A DNA stretch of 34,995 nucleotides from Bacteroidota bacterium (GCA_030622635.1 JAUXFX010000010.1:1-34995); one strand, 5' to 3'. Counted from the first letter of the stretch, positions 15,995 to 24,482 are shown. Made by a program: numbers and translations. The notes: generated from the letters alone by a model not told the origin.

Positions 15995-17581
15995 TCACCT
16001 CAATACAACAAACTTCACCTTCCCCAATACTTTTCCCTCACTCATAATAACTGCAACATACAAACCTTCATTCCACAGCGAAACATTAATTTTAGTTTCT
16101 AATTGAGCTGTATATATTTTTTCTTTAAAAATAATACGGCCGAAAACATCAAAACACTGAAGCTGCATGTTCTGATGATATTTGGTGTTCTCAAAACAGA
16201 AAGTAATATTTTCCTTTGCAGGATTGGGAAAGACCTTTATTGGTATTGTTTTTTGCTTTGCATAATATTCTTCAGGTGAGGGTATTTCCCCTATATCAGT
16301 CCAAATTAGGCAATCCGATAGATCTATGTTACCTGATTGTATCTGGTGAGGGCACAGGCTGTCGTAGGTGTATTGGTTTGTATCAAACGGTACGGATTCC
16401 AGGTTTTCGTTGATCTTATACATTAAGATATCCCAATCGGATTTACCCACATTAATACCTGTAGCAATTACATATTTATTATCAGTTGTTTTTATTAAAT
16501 ACGGACTTGTTAAGGTATTCGGCCTGGATTGAAAATTAAACAAAGTACCAGCTGTATCAATAACGAATTCACCTATCGGATTTCCATTATATTCTGTTCC
16601 AAAAAATGAAGTAGTTAGAAACAAAGTGTCATTAATTCTTTCAATATCATAAATAAAATTAGCTTTTATTTCAGATCCTATCTGCTCATTAGCTATTTGA
16701 TTAAACCCGTATTCTTCACCATCATTATTAAAAAACATGAGTAAAGAGTTTGTTGTGTTGTTATAATATCTTCTTTTCCCAACTCCCATAATTAGTGAAT
16801 CATTTAATGCAATGGCAGAATAGGCGTTTCCATAAACCGAATCCATAACGGAAAAAGGCATAATCCATTTCTCATTGAACAAACTATCAATTCCAATAAA
16901 AAATGGTCTTAAATAAACATGATTTGTATTTCCAGGAAATGGCCAGTAACAATAACCTGTTATCAAATAATCTTCTTGAAAATTGTATAACTTTTTACCT
17001 GAGGCTAGGGCAATTTCAGGATGATTTTCTTTTGAAGCATATGCTTTGTGCCAGAGCACCTTGCCATTCTCATTAAAACCATACAAGAATATCTGGTTAA
17101 TTTGTTCTTCACTTTCAAAACGAGTAAGCATAATTATTTCATTTTCATTACTTATTATTACATCCCTGCCACCTCCATACTCGTATTGAACATCAACTAT
17201 CAATTTACACCATAGTTTTTCACCGCAACTATCAAACTTAGAAATAAAAGGCCATGAGGTTACTCCATCAGGCCATATCGTTCCACAATAATACTGATTC
17301 CCATTTTCATCTATAGTTACTCCGGTACCATTGATTGGATAGGAGCCATACTTAAAAACTTTTTCCCAAAGTATATTTCCATTTATATCTGTTTTTATGT
17401 TCCAACCTTTTTCATATTCAAAACCGCCAACCAAATAATATCCTTTATCATAATATTCTATGAGACTATTTACATAGTCATTTCTGTTTGATATACCAAT
17501 ATATGTTTCCCATCTTTGATTTTGGTTAAATCCGAATAAATGAAAGCTTAGGAATATAATAAAAATAATTATTTTTCTCAT
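15995..17581 (-). CDS. T9SS-exported propeller-like protein, paralogue of the neighbour
   Basis: The 528-residue protein has a signal peptide (MRKIIIFIIFLSFHLFGF) and a beta-rich passenger with repeated blade motifs: NIKTDINGNILWEKVFKYG, YEKGWNI, KFDSCGEKLWCK and GFNENGKVLWHKAYAS. It ends in a type A sorting domain (VFPNPAKENITFCFE, WNEGLYVAVIMSEG, KFVVLR). The final KFVVLR is shared with the next gene, suggesting duplication of the sorting domain or the whole gene. Function outside the cell is unknown; these repeats do not identify a ligand. Confidence 0.8.
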   Translation of the reverse strand: MRKIIIFIIFLSFHLFGFNQNQRWETYIGISNRNDYVNSLIEYYDKGYYLVGGFEYEKGWNIKTDINGNILWEKVFKYGSYPINGTGVTIDENGNQYYCGTIWPDGVTSWPFISKFDSCGEKLWCKLIVDVQYEYGGGRDVIISNENEIIMLTRFESEEQINQIFLYGFNENGKVLWHKAYASKENHPEIALASGKKLYNFQEDYLITGYCYWPFPGNTNHVYLRPFFIGIDSLFNEKWIMPFSVMDSVYGNAYSAIALNDSLIMGVGKRRYYNNTTNSLLMFFNNDGEEYGFNQIANEQIGSEIKANFIYDIERINDTLFLTTSFFGTEYNGNPIGEFVIDTAGTLFNFQSRPNTLTSPYLIKTTDNKYVIATGINVGKSDWDILMYKINENLESVPFDTNQYTYDSLCPHQIQSGNIDLSDCLIWTDIGEIPSPEEYYAKQKTIPIKVFPNPAKENITFCFENTKYHQNMQLQCFDVFGRIIFKEKIYTAQLETKINVSLWNEGLYVAVIMSEGKVLGKVKFVVLR

Positions 17582-17601
17582 ATCTTAATATTTATATATA
17601 C

Positions 17602-17626
17602 CCCCGAAACTTAATAGATTCGGGTA
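17602..17626. terminator. Possible weak terminator hairpin
   Basis: CCCGAA and TTCGGG arms flank an AT-rich loop a few bases after the stop of the large minus-strand gene at 17638. The T-tract on the minus strand is poor (GGGGGTATATATAAAT). It is suggestive only. Confidence 0.3.
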
Positions 17627-17637
17627 TGCTTTGACAA

Positions 17638-20600
17638 TTATTCAATTATTGTAAACTTTATACTTTCAATAAGTTTTTGATTTGATTTTAATGTTGCTAT
17701 ATATAATCCGGAATTCCATTTTCTTGTATCTATTACCAACTGGTTTTTTTCATTTTTCATTTCAATAGTTTTAATAGATATTCCATTTATATCTGAAATT
17801 TCAATAAGAGATTTTTTATAATACTCTAAAGAATAATCAATAATAATGTAATCATGTGCCGGATTAGGATGAATTTTAAGATATTTAGGCATGTCGGTAT
17901 TTAATAATTTCCAATATTCATTATATGCATCGGATGATTTTAACAGGTCAGGAAAAATATATGGTTCCTGATAAGTTAAAGTATCAATTGCAATTAACAG
18001 ATTTCTTGCCAAAGCATGAACATTAGCTGATGAATTGTTCATAATTGAATACAATTCAACAATATCCGAAGAATCAGCTTCATAAACAGTCTTATTATCT
18101 GCCATTAAACCTATTATGATCTCAAAATAATCCTGGTAATTTTGGTTTTTTGTGTTTTGTGCAAGACTTAGTTCAAAGTTTATAGGAATTGAATCCAATG
18201 TTGTTATGGTATTTGTGCTGTCATCCCCTCCCAAATATTCAAATGCCAATGTATATTTTGCCCATAATGCGTTTTCATTCTGGTAAAGCGCCAACAAACT
18301 ATCAGAAGAAGATTGGGGGTTTACAGTATCATTGCGATAACACCTTGCCAAATTATTAATTGCCCTTGTCTTCTTCATTTTATAGGCAACGAGATGTGAT
18401 TCTGTCTCCTCTCTTATAGAAACAATACTCCTGACTTGCAATATCTGCGTTTTCATATAATCAGGCATGGGATCGAATCGTTCATCCAATTTGTTCATTA
18501 ATTCATCAGATTTGGCCGTATTAGGATTTGCCACCATTATATCACGTATCATGGCATTGGGCAGTACATTTTCCTTTTCAATGGCTGTGCTGACAACAGT
18601 ATCGGATAAATATGGCGATTCGCTCATGAGGTCATTGTATATTTCAATTGATTCGGGCGGGGTGCTTAATTCCACATCTGATTGTAATTCTTCCGTATCA
18701 CCTCCGTCAATTAACAAAGTTAATACATTTTCTGTCGAATCAATTTTTTGTTCTGCAACAGCCAATTCACTCTTCAAATCTTCAATCCCTCCTCCTTGAT
18801 TTAAATGTGAAGGGCAACCCGATTCAAATGCCCATATAAATCCATCTATTTCCTTTGCTGTAACAGAATTTGTAGTATAATCAATAGGTTCAATATTATA
18901 TCCCGGAGCATTTTCAGGATAATAATAAGTAATATGCTCTGCCTCGTTATTAATATCATCAAAGTCATTGGGAATACCATTATAATAAAACAGGTTACCT
19001 GCCATGTCTTCGGGGTTGGAACCAGGGGAGCCCTGGCTGGCGCCAACACCGGGACTACTTACTGGTGTTATTGATATATCAGATTCACAATAGCTAAAAT
19101 CATTACATATTAGCTGAAGTCCGGTATTGTCACCCCTGTTGATACCTTGAGCAATAATCCCATAATTCATGTTTTCAAAATAGTTATTATAGATTTCGTT
19201 GTTTTCGGGTCCTGAGTTGTTTACAACCAATCCTGCAGTTATGCCATTGTGCCTGGATAACGGGTCGCTTTGGTCATTGAAAAATTTATTTTCTTCAACC
19301 TGGTATCCGGTACAATAGTCGAGATATAGCCCTCCGAAGATGTCATCCGGGTTGGGATAAATGTTTCGTTTCTTGACATAGAAGTCGTTTAGTATCACAG
19401 TGGCATTATTGATACCGCTCAAATAAATACCCGTACCATTGCCTGTAAAAATACTGTTTGATATGTGCGGGGTTTTACTTGTTGTTGTTGCAGTTGAATA
19501 GATGCCGTATTCAAGGTTTGTAAAAGCAGAAGGTTGGTATTCCGAACAAGGCTGGGTATGAGAAATGCACACATGGTCAACTATAAATTGTGTATTGATT
19601 GCGTATATTCCAGAGCCATGTTCCTGAATTGGAATAGCCGGGTCGCTCCAGGTGTTTTTAAAAGTACAACCCTGAACCCTTATACCATTCATACCGGTCA
19701 TTTTAATAAAATAATCTGGTGTGCAGTCTTGATGACTATTATCATTGGTTTCGAAATAACAACTATCAAATAAACTCATACTTGAATATGAGTAGGGTAA
19801 AAACTTCACAGCGGTGGTGTTATTGATGAAATTTGCACTGTTTGCAATGACAATCCCACCTGTAAAATCATAGGGTCCATGGCTGTTATCAATAGGCACC
19901 GGCTTATATGTTTTTATACCGCAACTTGCATTTTCAATGGTACCACCATTAATGATCTGAACCATTCCCTGGTTACCTGAGTTTTGGGGTTCGGATGCAA
20001 CACCGTGCACTTCAATTCCTTTCCATAAGCCGCAGGAACATGTAATTCTTCCGCGGTCAATTTTCAGCTTACCGCTTCGCTTTACTGTTATTTTAGCATC
20101 TTTGAGTAAAAAAATGTCTGATGTTATATTAAGTTGCGCCCCTTCTTCAATGATTATATTTTTATAAGGTAAAAATTGTACAACATCCCAGGTTTCTGTC
20201 TCTCCGGCTTCGATTGTATAAGTTTCCAAATCCGGCTTTTGTGCTATCTGCGAAGCATCTAAGTCATCTATTGTAATATCCACTGGAGAAGTAAACACGG
20301 TATTCCAGTCATTTTTCACTATTAATTCCATTCCCGGATAAGAAAACTTGATTCTTTGAACCCTGAAATAATCAAAGCTTGTATGAAGTTTATAATACCC
20401 TGTGTCATCAGTTATTGCCATCGAACCTTCATCCCGAGTAAAAAAATATTTGGCGCCTATCCTGAAATCTGTAACCCCATCGTTATTCAAATCCAGGTTA
20501 TAGTAATTTATCCCTCCCACAGTATCAGGATAAAAAATTGTGGTGTCGGGGATAATATCAGTAAAATTTATTTGAGCGTTTACCCCTGAATAGATTATGT

Positions 20601-20649
20601 ACATCAGAAATAATAAGCTGATCTTTAATAGTGTTTTTTTTGTTTGCAA
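17638..20649 (-). CDS. Large T9SS protein with right-handed beta-helix and helical C-terminal region
   Basis: The 1003-residue surface protein has a signal peptide (cleavage near VNA/Q26), an N-terminal beta domain with NLDLNNDGVTDFRIG, and from about residue 145 a parallel beta-helix with coils such as VQIINGGTIENASCGIKTY, ANFINNTTAVKF and HISNSIFTGNGTGIYLSGI. From about 630 to 900 the sequence becomes mainly helical (AVAEQKIDSTENVLTLLI, LDERFDPMPDYMKTQIL). It ends in a type A sorting domain (IHPNPAHDYIIIDY, WNSGLYIATLKSNQKL). The helix contains several Cys (TCSCGLW). No catalytic triad or lyase site is evident. Likely an adhesin or matrix-type protein. Confidence 0.82.
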   Translation of the reverse strand: MQTKKTLLKISLLFLMYIIYSGVNAQINFTDIIPDTTIFYPDTVGGINYYNLDLNNDGVTDFRIGAKYFFTRDEGSMAITDDTGYYKLHTSFDYFRVQRIKFSYPGMELIVKNDWNTVFTSPVDITIDDLDASQIAQKPDLETYTIEAGETETWDVVQFLPYKNIIIEEGAQLNITSDIFLLKDAKITVKRSGKLKIDRGRITCSCGLWKGIEVHGVASEPQNSGNQGMVQIINGGTIENASCGIKTYKPVPIDNSHGPYDFTGGIVIANSANFINNTTAVKFLPYSYSSMSLFDSCYFETNDNSHQDCTPDYFIKMTGMNGIRVQGCTFKNTWSDPAIPIQEHGSGIYAINTQFIVDHVCISHTQPCSEYQPSAFTNLEYGIYSTATTTSKTPHISNSIFTGNGTGIYLSGINNATVILNDFYVKKRNIYPNPDDIFGGLYLDYCTGYQVEENKFFNDQSDPLSRHNGITAGLVVNNSGPENNEIYNNYFENMNYGIIAQGINRGDNTGLQLICNDFSYCESDISITPVSSPGVGASQGSPGSNPEDMAGNLFYYNGIPNDFDDINNEAEHITYYYPENAPGYNIEPIDYTTNSVTAKEIDGFIWAFESGCPSHLNQGGGIEDLKSELAVAEQKIDSTENVLTLLIDGGDTEELQSDVELSTPPESIEIYNDLMSESPYLSDTVVSTAIEKENVLPNAMIRDIMVANPNTAKSDELMNKLDERFDPMPDYMKTQILQVRSIVSIREETESHLVAYKMKKTRAINNLARCYRNDTVNPQSSSDSLLALYQNENALWAKYTLAFEYLGGDDSTNTITTLDSIPINFELSLAQNTKNQNYQDYFEIIIGLMADNKTVYEADSSDIVELYSIMNNSSANVHALARNLLIAIDTLTYQEPYIFPDLLKSSDAYNEYWKLLNTDMPKYLKIHPNPAHDYIIIDYSLEYYKKSLIEISDINGISIKTIEMKNEKNQLVIDTRKWNSGLYIATLKSNQKLIESIKFTIIE

Positions 20650-20779
20650 AAAATTAAGATTTAATGATTAATAACTAAATTTAGTTGCTCCCCAATATAA
20701 TACTTTATAGTTGATTTTGCAAATAATTTTGGTAATATTTTTTAATTATTTTCTAAATATTTTTATTTTAAGAAACAAA

Positions 20780-20807
20780 AAAGGCAACCTAAAAAAATAT
20801 TGCCTTT
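20780..20807 (-). terminator. Intrinsic terminator of the decayed T9SS gene
   Basis: On the minus strand AAAGGCAA and TTGCCTTT arms enclose a T-rich loop and are followed by TTTTG. It stands about 30 bases after the stop of the T9SS remnant, so it was probably that gene's terminator. Confidence 0.6.
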
Positions 20808-20835
20808 AAAATTTCCGTTCAATTGCAAATCATGA

Positions 20836-20981
20836 TTATTTCATCAAAATCATCCTTTTAGTAAGCGATTGTTTTGGTGTTTCAATTGTGTAAAAATAAA
20901 TTCCATTATTTAGGCGTTAAATTCAATACTGTACTTACTTTTTTGCAGATTTTTATTTATAAGGGTTTTAATTTTTTTCAT
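20836..20981 (-). pseudogene. Internally deleted T9SS cargo gene remnant
   Basis: On the minus strand an ATG at 20981 opens MKKIKTLINKNLQKSKYSIE and stops at 20910. One base out of frame the sequence continues as a perfect end of a type A sorting domain: NNGIYFYTIETPKQSLTKRM, then ILMK and a stop at 20836. The start codon region of a secreted protein and the tail of its sorting domain are thus joined, with the whole passenger missing and a frameshift at the junction. The terminator still follows. This is a decayed gene, not functional. Confidence 0.65.
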
Positions 20982-21068
20982 GATTTAATTTTTACAAGAT
21001 TACATATTTAATATTTTACATAGAAATAATCCTTTAAATGACAGAAAAATAAGCATTATTATTTGATG

Positions 21069-21100
21069 CTTGTTTATTTGAAATATTATACTGAAATTTG
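21069..21100 (+). promoter_or_regulatory. Predicted promoter of DUF433 gene 1 (shared with DUF433 gene 2)
   Basis: CTTG (21069-21072), 20 bases, then GAAATTTG (21093-21100) approximates the Bacteroidota TTTG / TAnnTTTG promoter. The surrounding 44 bases match the region upstream of the second DUF433 gene (24443-24486) at about 84% by eye, with the same 20-base spacing. Conservation supports a real regulatory segment. Confidence 0.5.
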
Positions 21101-21145
21101 TTGCATAATAAAATGATTTATAAATTTTAAAATAAAGATGAAAAA

Positions 21146-21400
21146 ATGTTAAATACTAATAATTTACTTTTAAGGATTACAGTTAATCCTCAAGTCATGG
21201 TAGGAAAGCCAATTATTAGAGGATTGAGAATTACTGTTGAACAAATTTTAAAATCGCTTGCTGGAGGTGTATCTGAAAAAGAATTACTAGAAGAATATCC
21301 AGAGCTTGAAAAAGAAGATTTTCTGGCAGTATATGCTTATGTAGCAGATTTGGTTAGAGAAGTTGAAGATAATAAAAGAAATATTGACAAAATATTCTGA
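21146..21400 (+). CDS. DUF433 family protein (VapB-like antitoxin of a DUF433/DUF5615-type pair)
   Basis: The 84-residue protein contains the DUF433 core: ITVNPQVMVGKPIIRGLRIT (about 11-30), then VEQILKSLAGGVSEKELLEE and a helical tail. In known genomes DUF433 genes are usually followed at once by a PIN-like DUF5615 gene and the pair is regarded as a toxin-antitoxin module. Here only a fragment of such a partner follows (21408-21476). The protein probably binds DNA as a dimer through its winged-helix-like fold. The antitoxin role is inferred from the family. Confidence 0.8.
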   Translation: MLNTNNLLLRITVNPQVMVGKPIIRGLRITVEQILKSLAGGVSEKELLEEYPELEKEDFLAVYAYVADLVREVEDNKRNIDKIF

Positions 21401-21407
21401 CAAGATA

Positions 21408-21476
21408 AAAGGTCATTTTTGTGTGTATCAGAAAAATAAATTTAGGATTAGAAAAATTCGACGAAATAATAAATGA
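21408..21476 (+). pseudogene. C-terminal remnant of a DUF5615/PIN-like toxin partner
   Basis: In the +1 frame relative to the DUF433 gene the sequence reads KGHFCVYQKNKFRIRKIRR and stops. This resembles the C-terminal strand and basic end of DUF5615 proteins (pattern G.F.V....IRIRKL), and lies exactly where the partner gene is expected. The remaining ~90 residues are missing. The match is short, so the call is tentative. Confidence 0.4.
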
Positions 21477-21607
21477 ATTGATAAAATAAAAATAAGAAAC
21501 GCCAACAAAACCTATACCCAATATGGGTTTCAGTATAAACTCAATTAGTTCAATAAGTAAGTGCAACAAATTTTCAAAATAGCAGATACTGAAAATACAT
21601 TACCCTG

Positions 21608-21898
21608 TTATTTTTTTCTGTTAATATACTCCGACAATGTATCAACATATTTTTCAAATGCTTCTGTCCCTTTGGCTGTAATTTTACAAGTGGTCAAAGG
21701 ATAGTTTTTCCTGAAGCTTTTTTTAACTTCAATATACCCGGGATTATTTAGTTTGGTTATCTGTACACTAATATTCCCTTTTGTAGCGCCGGTTTCTTCT
21801 AACAGATAAGAAAACTCTGCCGATTCCACACTGATCAGTATAGACATAATCTTTAGCCTGAGCTGGGAATGCAGTAATGGATCAAGATATTCAAACAT
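21608..21898 (-). CDS. Winged-helix transcriptional regulator (HTH_34 type, MarR-like)
   Basis: I start the protein at 21898 (MFEYLDPLLHSQLRLKIM), giving 96 residues; the frame is open to 21934, but those extra residues come from the overlapping remnant upstream. The pattern LDPLLHSQLRLKIMSIL, then FSYLLEETGATKGNISVQIT, and a wing with RKNYPLTTCKITAKGTEAFE is the winged-helix family that regulates small membrane-protein operons in many bacteria. It binds DNA as a dimer. Its ATG overlaps the stop of the 31-codon remnant (CATGTTTGA), so translation is coupled. The normal partner gene is reduced to that remnant, so the target is unknown. Confidence 0.8.
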   Translation of the reverse strand: MFEYLDPLLHSQLRLKIMSILISVESAEFSYLLEETGATKGNISVQITKLNNPGYIEVKKSFRKNYPLTTCKITAKGTEAFEKYVDTLSEYINRKK

Positions 21899-21986
21899 GA
21901 CTGTGATTTTTTTCTCTTGCTTTTGAGTTTTCAATCATTTCATGAATGACCCTCAGACTGTCTTGTTCATTAAATTTTGTTTCCAT
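21891..21986 (-). pseudogene. N-terminal remnant of a membrane protein partnered with the winged-helix regulator
   Basis: A 31-codon ORF reads METKFNEQDSLRVIHEMIEN then SKAREKNHSHV and stops. The first ~23 residues match the cytosolic start of a Bacteroidota inner-membrane protein family (pattern NE.ESL.II..MI..AK) that normally continues with several transmembrane helices and sits next to HTH_34 regulators. Here those helices are gone and the frame ends in the first codons of the regulator. It looks like a precise deletion fusing the two genes. Confidence 0.5.
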
Positions 21987-22102
21987 TTTTTTGTTTTTAA
22001 TTAGTTAAATAAAATATATAAGTTGCAAATATAAACAAGTTTATTTAATAAACCAAATTTATTTTAAAATATTTTTAAACAATTAAAGACAGGAAATAAA
22101 AA

Positions 22103-22129
22103 AAGGCAACCCTATTACAGGATTGCCTT
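22103..22129 (-). terminator. Intrinsic terminator of the three-PKD gene
   Basis: On the minus strand AAGGCAA (22129-22123) and TTGCCTT (22109-22103) form a stem followed by a run of T, about 70 bases after the stop codon at 22195. Confidence 0.65.
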
Positions 22130-22139
22130 CAACGTTTCA

Positions 22140-22171
22140 AAGAAGAGACAAGGCATGCCTTGTCTCTTCTT
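22140..22171. repeat. Perfect 32-bp palindrome
   Basis: AAGAAGAGACAAGGCA (22140-22155) is followed directly by its exact reverse complement (22156-22171). It lies between the stop of the PKD gene and its terminator. The core GACAAGGCATGCCTTGTC resembles palindromic repeats seen between genes in many bacteria. It may be a REP-type element or an additional transcription stop. Confidence 0.75.
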
Positions 22172-22194
22172 ATGAAATAACACAAAAAACAGAA

Positions 22195-24213
22195 TTAATT
22201 AATTTTTACAAATTTCTTAACCACTTTTGCACCGTCAGTAGTTTGGATTTGTAATGTATAGAATCCGTTCTGCAAATTATCCGTTTTCACAGGAATAATA
22301 TGTGAACCGGATGATTTGATTTCAGAAAGCTGATATACCATTTGTCCCATCTGATTAAATATGCTTAAATGAATTTCACTTGATTTAGTAAGTGAGATTT
22401 CAACATTCGCATTAGAAGTAATCGGGTTAGGATATACTTCGCTAACATCAGAAATATAACCGGAAACAGGTTCATCAATTGAAAGTGTAGCTTCGCCATC
22501 CTTAAGAATAATTTCAATGTTTGCAGAAGGATTTTCTTCGCTTATTGTTATTACAGCAGGAGTAGTTTCAATACCTAATAATTCTAAATATACAACATAA
22601 GTTCCGTATCCAAGGGTACTGAAATCAAAATTACCTTCATCATCAGTATTAATGTATGATAACGGTTCATAAGTTTCACTGAGTAATAATATTTCAATAT
22701 CCGAAACATTTCCCCTGCTTTGTTCATTAGTAACCGTACCATTAATCTCACCGGTACCGGCATTATATGATATAACTCCAATTAAATTGATGTCATACGG
22801 ATTTTGCGGATCACCCAATTGGATTACTGTTGCATCTTCCCAATATAAAACATCACCGTAATAAGTAGGCATATAATTATTAAAATATGCTGATTGCCAT
22901 GATAACATAGCTTGTATGTAGTAATCTCCGGGAGGTACATTATAAAAATTATACATACCTGCGGAATCAATTTCTGCAAAGTCAAAATAAGCATTGAATC
23001 CTAAGCTATCGCCGCTCATCAGCCATACGAATCCATAATCTGCAAGGTTGTTACCGGCAAAAATAGTTCCATATAAATTGGAGAAATTTGATGAATCACC
23101 AACAAGAATATTTTGCATTGATTCGAAAATACATCCTGTTGAATCTTCTGTAAATAAGGAAACAAAATAATAACCGGCATCACTGTATGTATGGGTAACA
23201 TTTTGTCCTGTTCCAGTGTTTCCGTCACCGAAATCCCATGTATAAGTGGTTGGATAAGCACTATATGTGTAACCGTTAAAACCAACGCTAAGGTTTTGAA
23301 CAGTATAGTCAAAGTAGCTTACGCAATCTCCTTGTTCAATTACCTGGATAACTTCACAGTAAGTGTCTGTACAATTATTTAAACTGTCGGTTATTGTCAG
23401 GCAAACTAAATACATTCCTTGTTGCGGAAAAGCATGTAACGGGTTTTGCTCGGTTGATGTTGTTCCATCACCGAAATCCCATAACCATGTATTTGGATTT
23501 CCATAAGAAATATCCTGAAATTGATAATTTAAAGGAATACTGTCAACGTTATAGTAATAATAATTTGCCTGGCAATTGTTATTATTGCCTATATATACAT
23601 CCTGACAGGAAGTATAGACACATGTATCATTGGTAATTGAATCTAAGGTAGTTGTTGTTAAACAAACTGTATAGAAGGCAACTCCTGCCTGCACAAATGT
23701 ATGTGTAACAAACTGACCGGTTCCGGAAGTTCCGTCACCGAAGTCCCATTCATAATTTGCTAATGGTTGGTTTGGGTTTAATAGAAATCCTTCAAAAACA
23801 AAAGTTAAAAAGTCATTTGTTGTATATACGAAGAAATTTTCACAACCGGAAGGTATTGAATCATTGCAAATACTGAAATCCGCGGTAATAGTCAGATTAT
23901 TCGGATTAAAATATCCAAAGTAATTGTGATAAAACATTACGCAATCATAAGTGCCAATTTCAACCATTCCCTGAGTAACACCTCCCAGCTGAATATTATC
24001 ATTATAATAACCGTTATTATCGGTTAAAACGGTATTGTAATAAGAAGAACCACCACCAAAAACCGAATCAATAGTAATATGAACTTCGTGATTTGGAATT
24101 CCATCTCCTGTTGCAATATCGGTAATATGCCCATTTACTAATAGTAAATCCTGGGCTGTTACAAACAGAATGCTTATAGCAAAAAAACAAAATGTAATTA
24201 GAAATTTTTTCAT
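22195..24213 (-). CDS. Secreted protein with carboxypeptidase-regulatory-like, three PKD and T9SS domains
   Basis: The 672-residue protein has a signal peptide (to about Ala20), an N-terminal carboxypeptidase-regulatory-like domain (VNGHITDIATGDGIPNHEVH) and three PKD domains, each with a WDFGDG core (about 128-208, 214-293, 297-373). A variable linker contains YMPTYYGDVLYWEDA. Next come a second regulatory-like domain (GEINGTVTNEQSRGN, YGTYVVYLELLG) and a type A sorting domain (VYPNPITSNANVEISL). The passenger is shared with the PKD proteins of the two sigma cassettes, but with three PKD copies. It has no own sigma or barrel gene, yet its promoter carries the same ECF motif (24299-24324). 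Role unknown. Confidence 0.88.
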   Translation of the reverse strand: MKKFLITFCFFAISILFVTAQDLLLVNGHITDIATGDGIPNHEVHITIDSVFGGGSSYYNTVLTDNNGYYNDNIQLGGVTQGMVEIGTYDCVMFYHNYFGYFNPNNLTITADFSICNDSIPSGCENFFVYTTNDFLTFVFEGFLLNPNQPLANYEWDFGDGTSGTGQFVTHTFVQAGVAFYTVCLTTTTLDSITNDTCVYTSCQDVYIGNNNNCQANYYYYNVDSIPLNYQFQDISYGNPNTWLWDFGDGTTSTEQNPLHAFPQQGMYLVCLTITDSLNNCTDTYCEVIQVIEQGDCVSYFDYTVQNLSVGFNGYTYSAYPTTYTWDFGDGNTGTGQNVTHTYSDAGYYFVSLFTEDSTGCIFESMQNILVGDSSNFSNLYGTIFAGNNLADYGFVWLMSGDSLGFNAYFDFAEIDSAGMYNFYNVPPGDYYIQAMLSWQSAYFNNYMPTYYGDVLYWEDATVIQLGDPQNPYDINLIGVISYNAGTGEINGTVTNEQSRGNVSDIEILLLSETYEPLSYINTDDEGNFDFSTLGYGTYVVYLELLGIETTPAVITISEENPSANIEIILKDGEATLSIDEPVSGYISDVSEVYPNPITSNANVEISLTKSSEIHLSIFNQMGQMVYQLSEIKSSGSHIIPVKTDNLQNGFYTLQIQTTDGAKVVKKFVKIN

Positions 24214-24298
24214 TGTTGTAAATTTTTAAAGGTTTAACATAAATTTAATAAATTTTTAATTGCAATTAATAAAAAAAGTGTATAGTATTTGTCAATAA

Positions 24299-24324
24299 GA
24301 CTGGAGGAAAATTAAAAGGTTGCC
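24299..24324 (-). promoter_or_regulatory. ECF-sigma-type promoter of the three-PKD gene
   Basis: On the minus strand GGCAACC (24324-24318) and GTC (24301-24299) are separated by 16 bases. The context CAGGCAACCTTTTAA is identical over 15 bases to the region upstream of the ECF sigma gene at 28529-28554, with equal spacing. An AAC-containing -35 and a GTC-type -10 are typical of ECF promoters. The predicted leader is about 80 bases. Confidence 0.6.
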
Positions 24325-24370
24325 TGAGACGGAAAAATATTTTGGTTCTATTTTGATTACTGTGGTTGCT

Positions 24371-24426
24371 GGATACTTGATACAGGATGCTTGATACAGG
24401 ATGCTTGATACTGGATACTTGTTGCT
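24371..24426 (+). repeat. Four tandem 14-bp units
   Basis: Units GGATACTTGATACA, GGATGCTTGATACA, GGATGCTTGATACT and GGATACTTGTTGCT follow one another. The array is short and has no spacers, so it is not CRISPR. It lies between the divergent PKD and DUF433 promoters. Confidence 0.75.
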
Positions 24427-24450
24427 GGGTTCATTATTTATCATTTGATG

Positions 24451-24482
24451 TTTGTTTATTTGATATATTATTCCGATATTTG
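24451..24482 (+). promoter_or_regulatory. Predicted promoter of DUF433 gene 2
   Basis: TTTG (24451-24454), 20 bases, then GATATTTG (24475-24482) fits the Bacteroidota promoter layout. The segment is a diverged copy of the one upstream of the first DUF433 gene. Confidence 0.5.

Larger units (their letters stand above)
20650..21145. other. 496-base spacer with a terminator, a decayed T9SS gene and a promoter
   Basis: This interval has no intact gene. It holds a terminator hairpin (20780-20807), a minus-strand pseudogene (20836-20981) and a promoter for the DUF433 gene (21069-21100). The rest is AT-rich with no visible signal. Confidence 0.6.

Noticed and set aside
18467-18799. 110-codon plus-strand ORF inside the large beta-helix gene
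   Set aside because: It is antisense to a well-supported coding region and shows no protein-like features.
20781-20790. GGCAACC on the plus strand as an ECF promoter
   Set aside because: It is an arm of a terminator hairpin and no GTC follows at the right distance.
22105-22112. GGCAACC on the plus strand near the PKD terminator
   Set aside because: It is part of the AAGGCAA / TTGCCTT terminator and points away from the gene.
24371-24426. CRISPR-like array
   Set aside because: The 14-bp units are directly adjacent without spacers and no cas gene is nearby.
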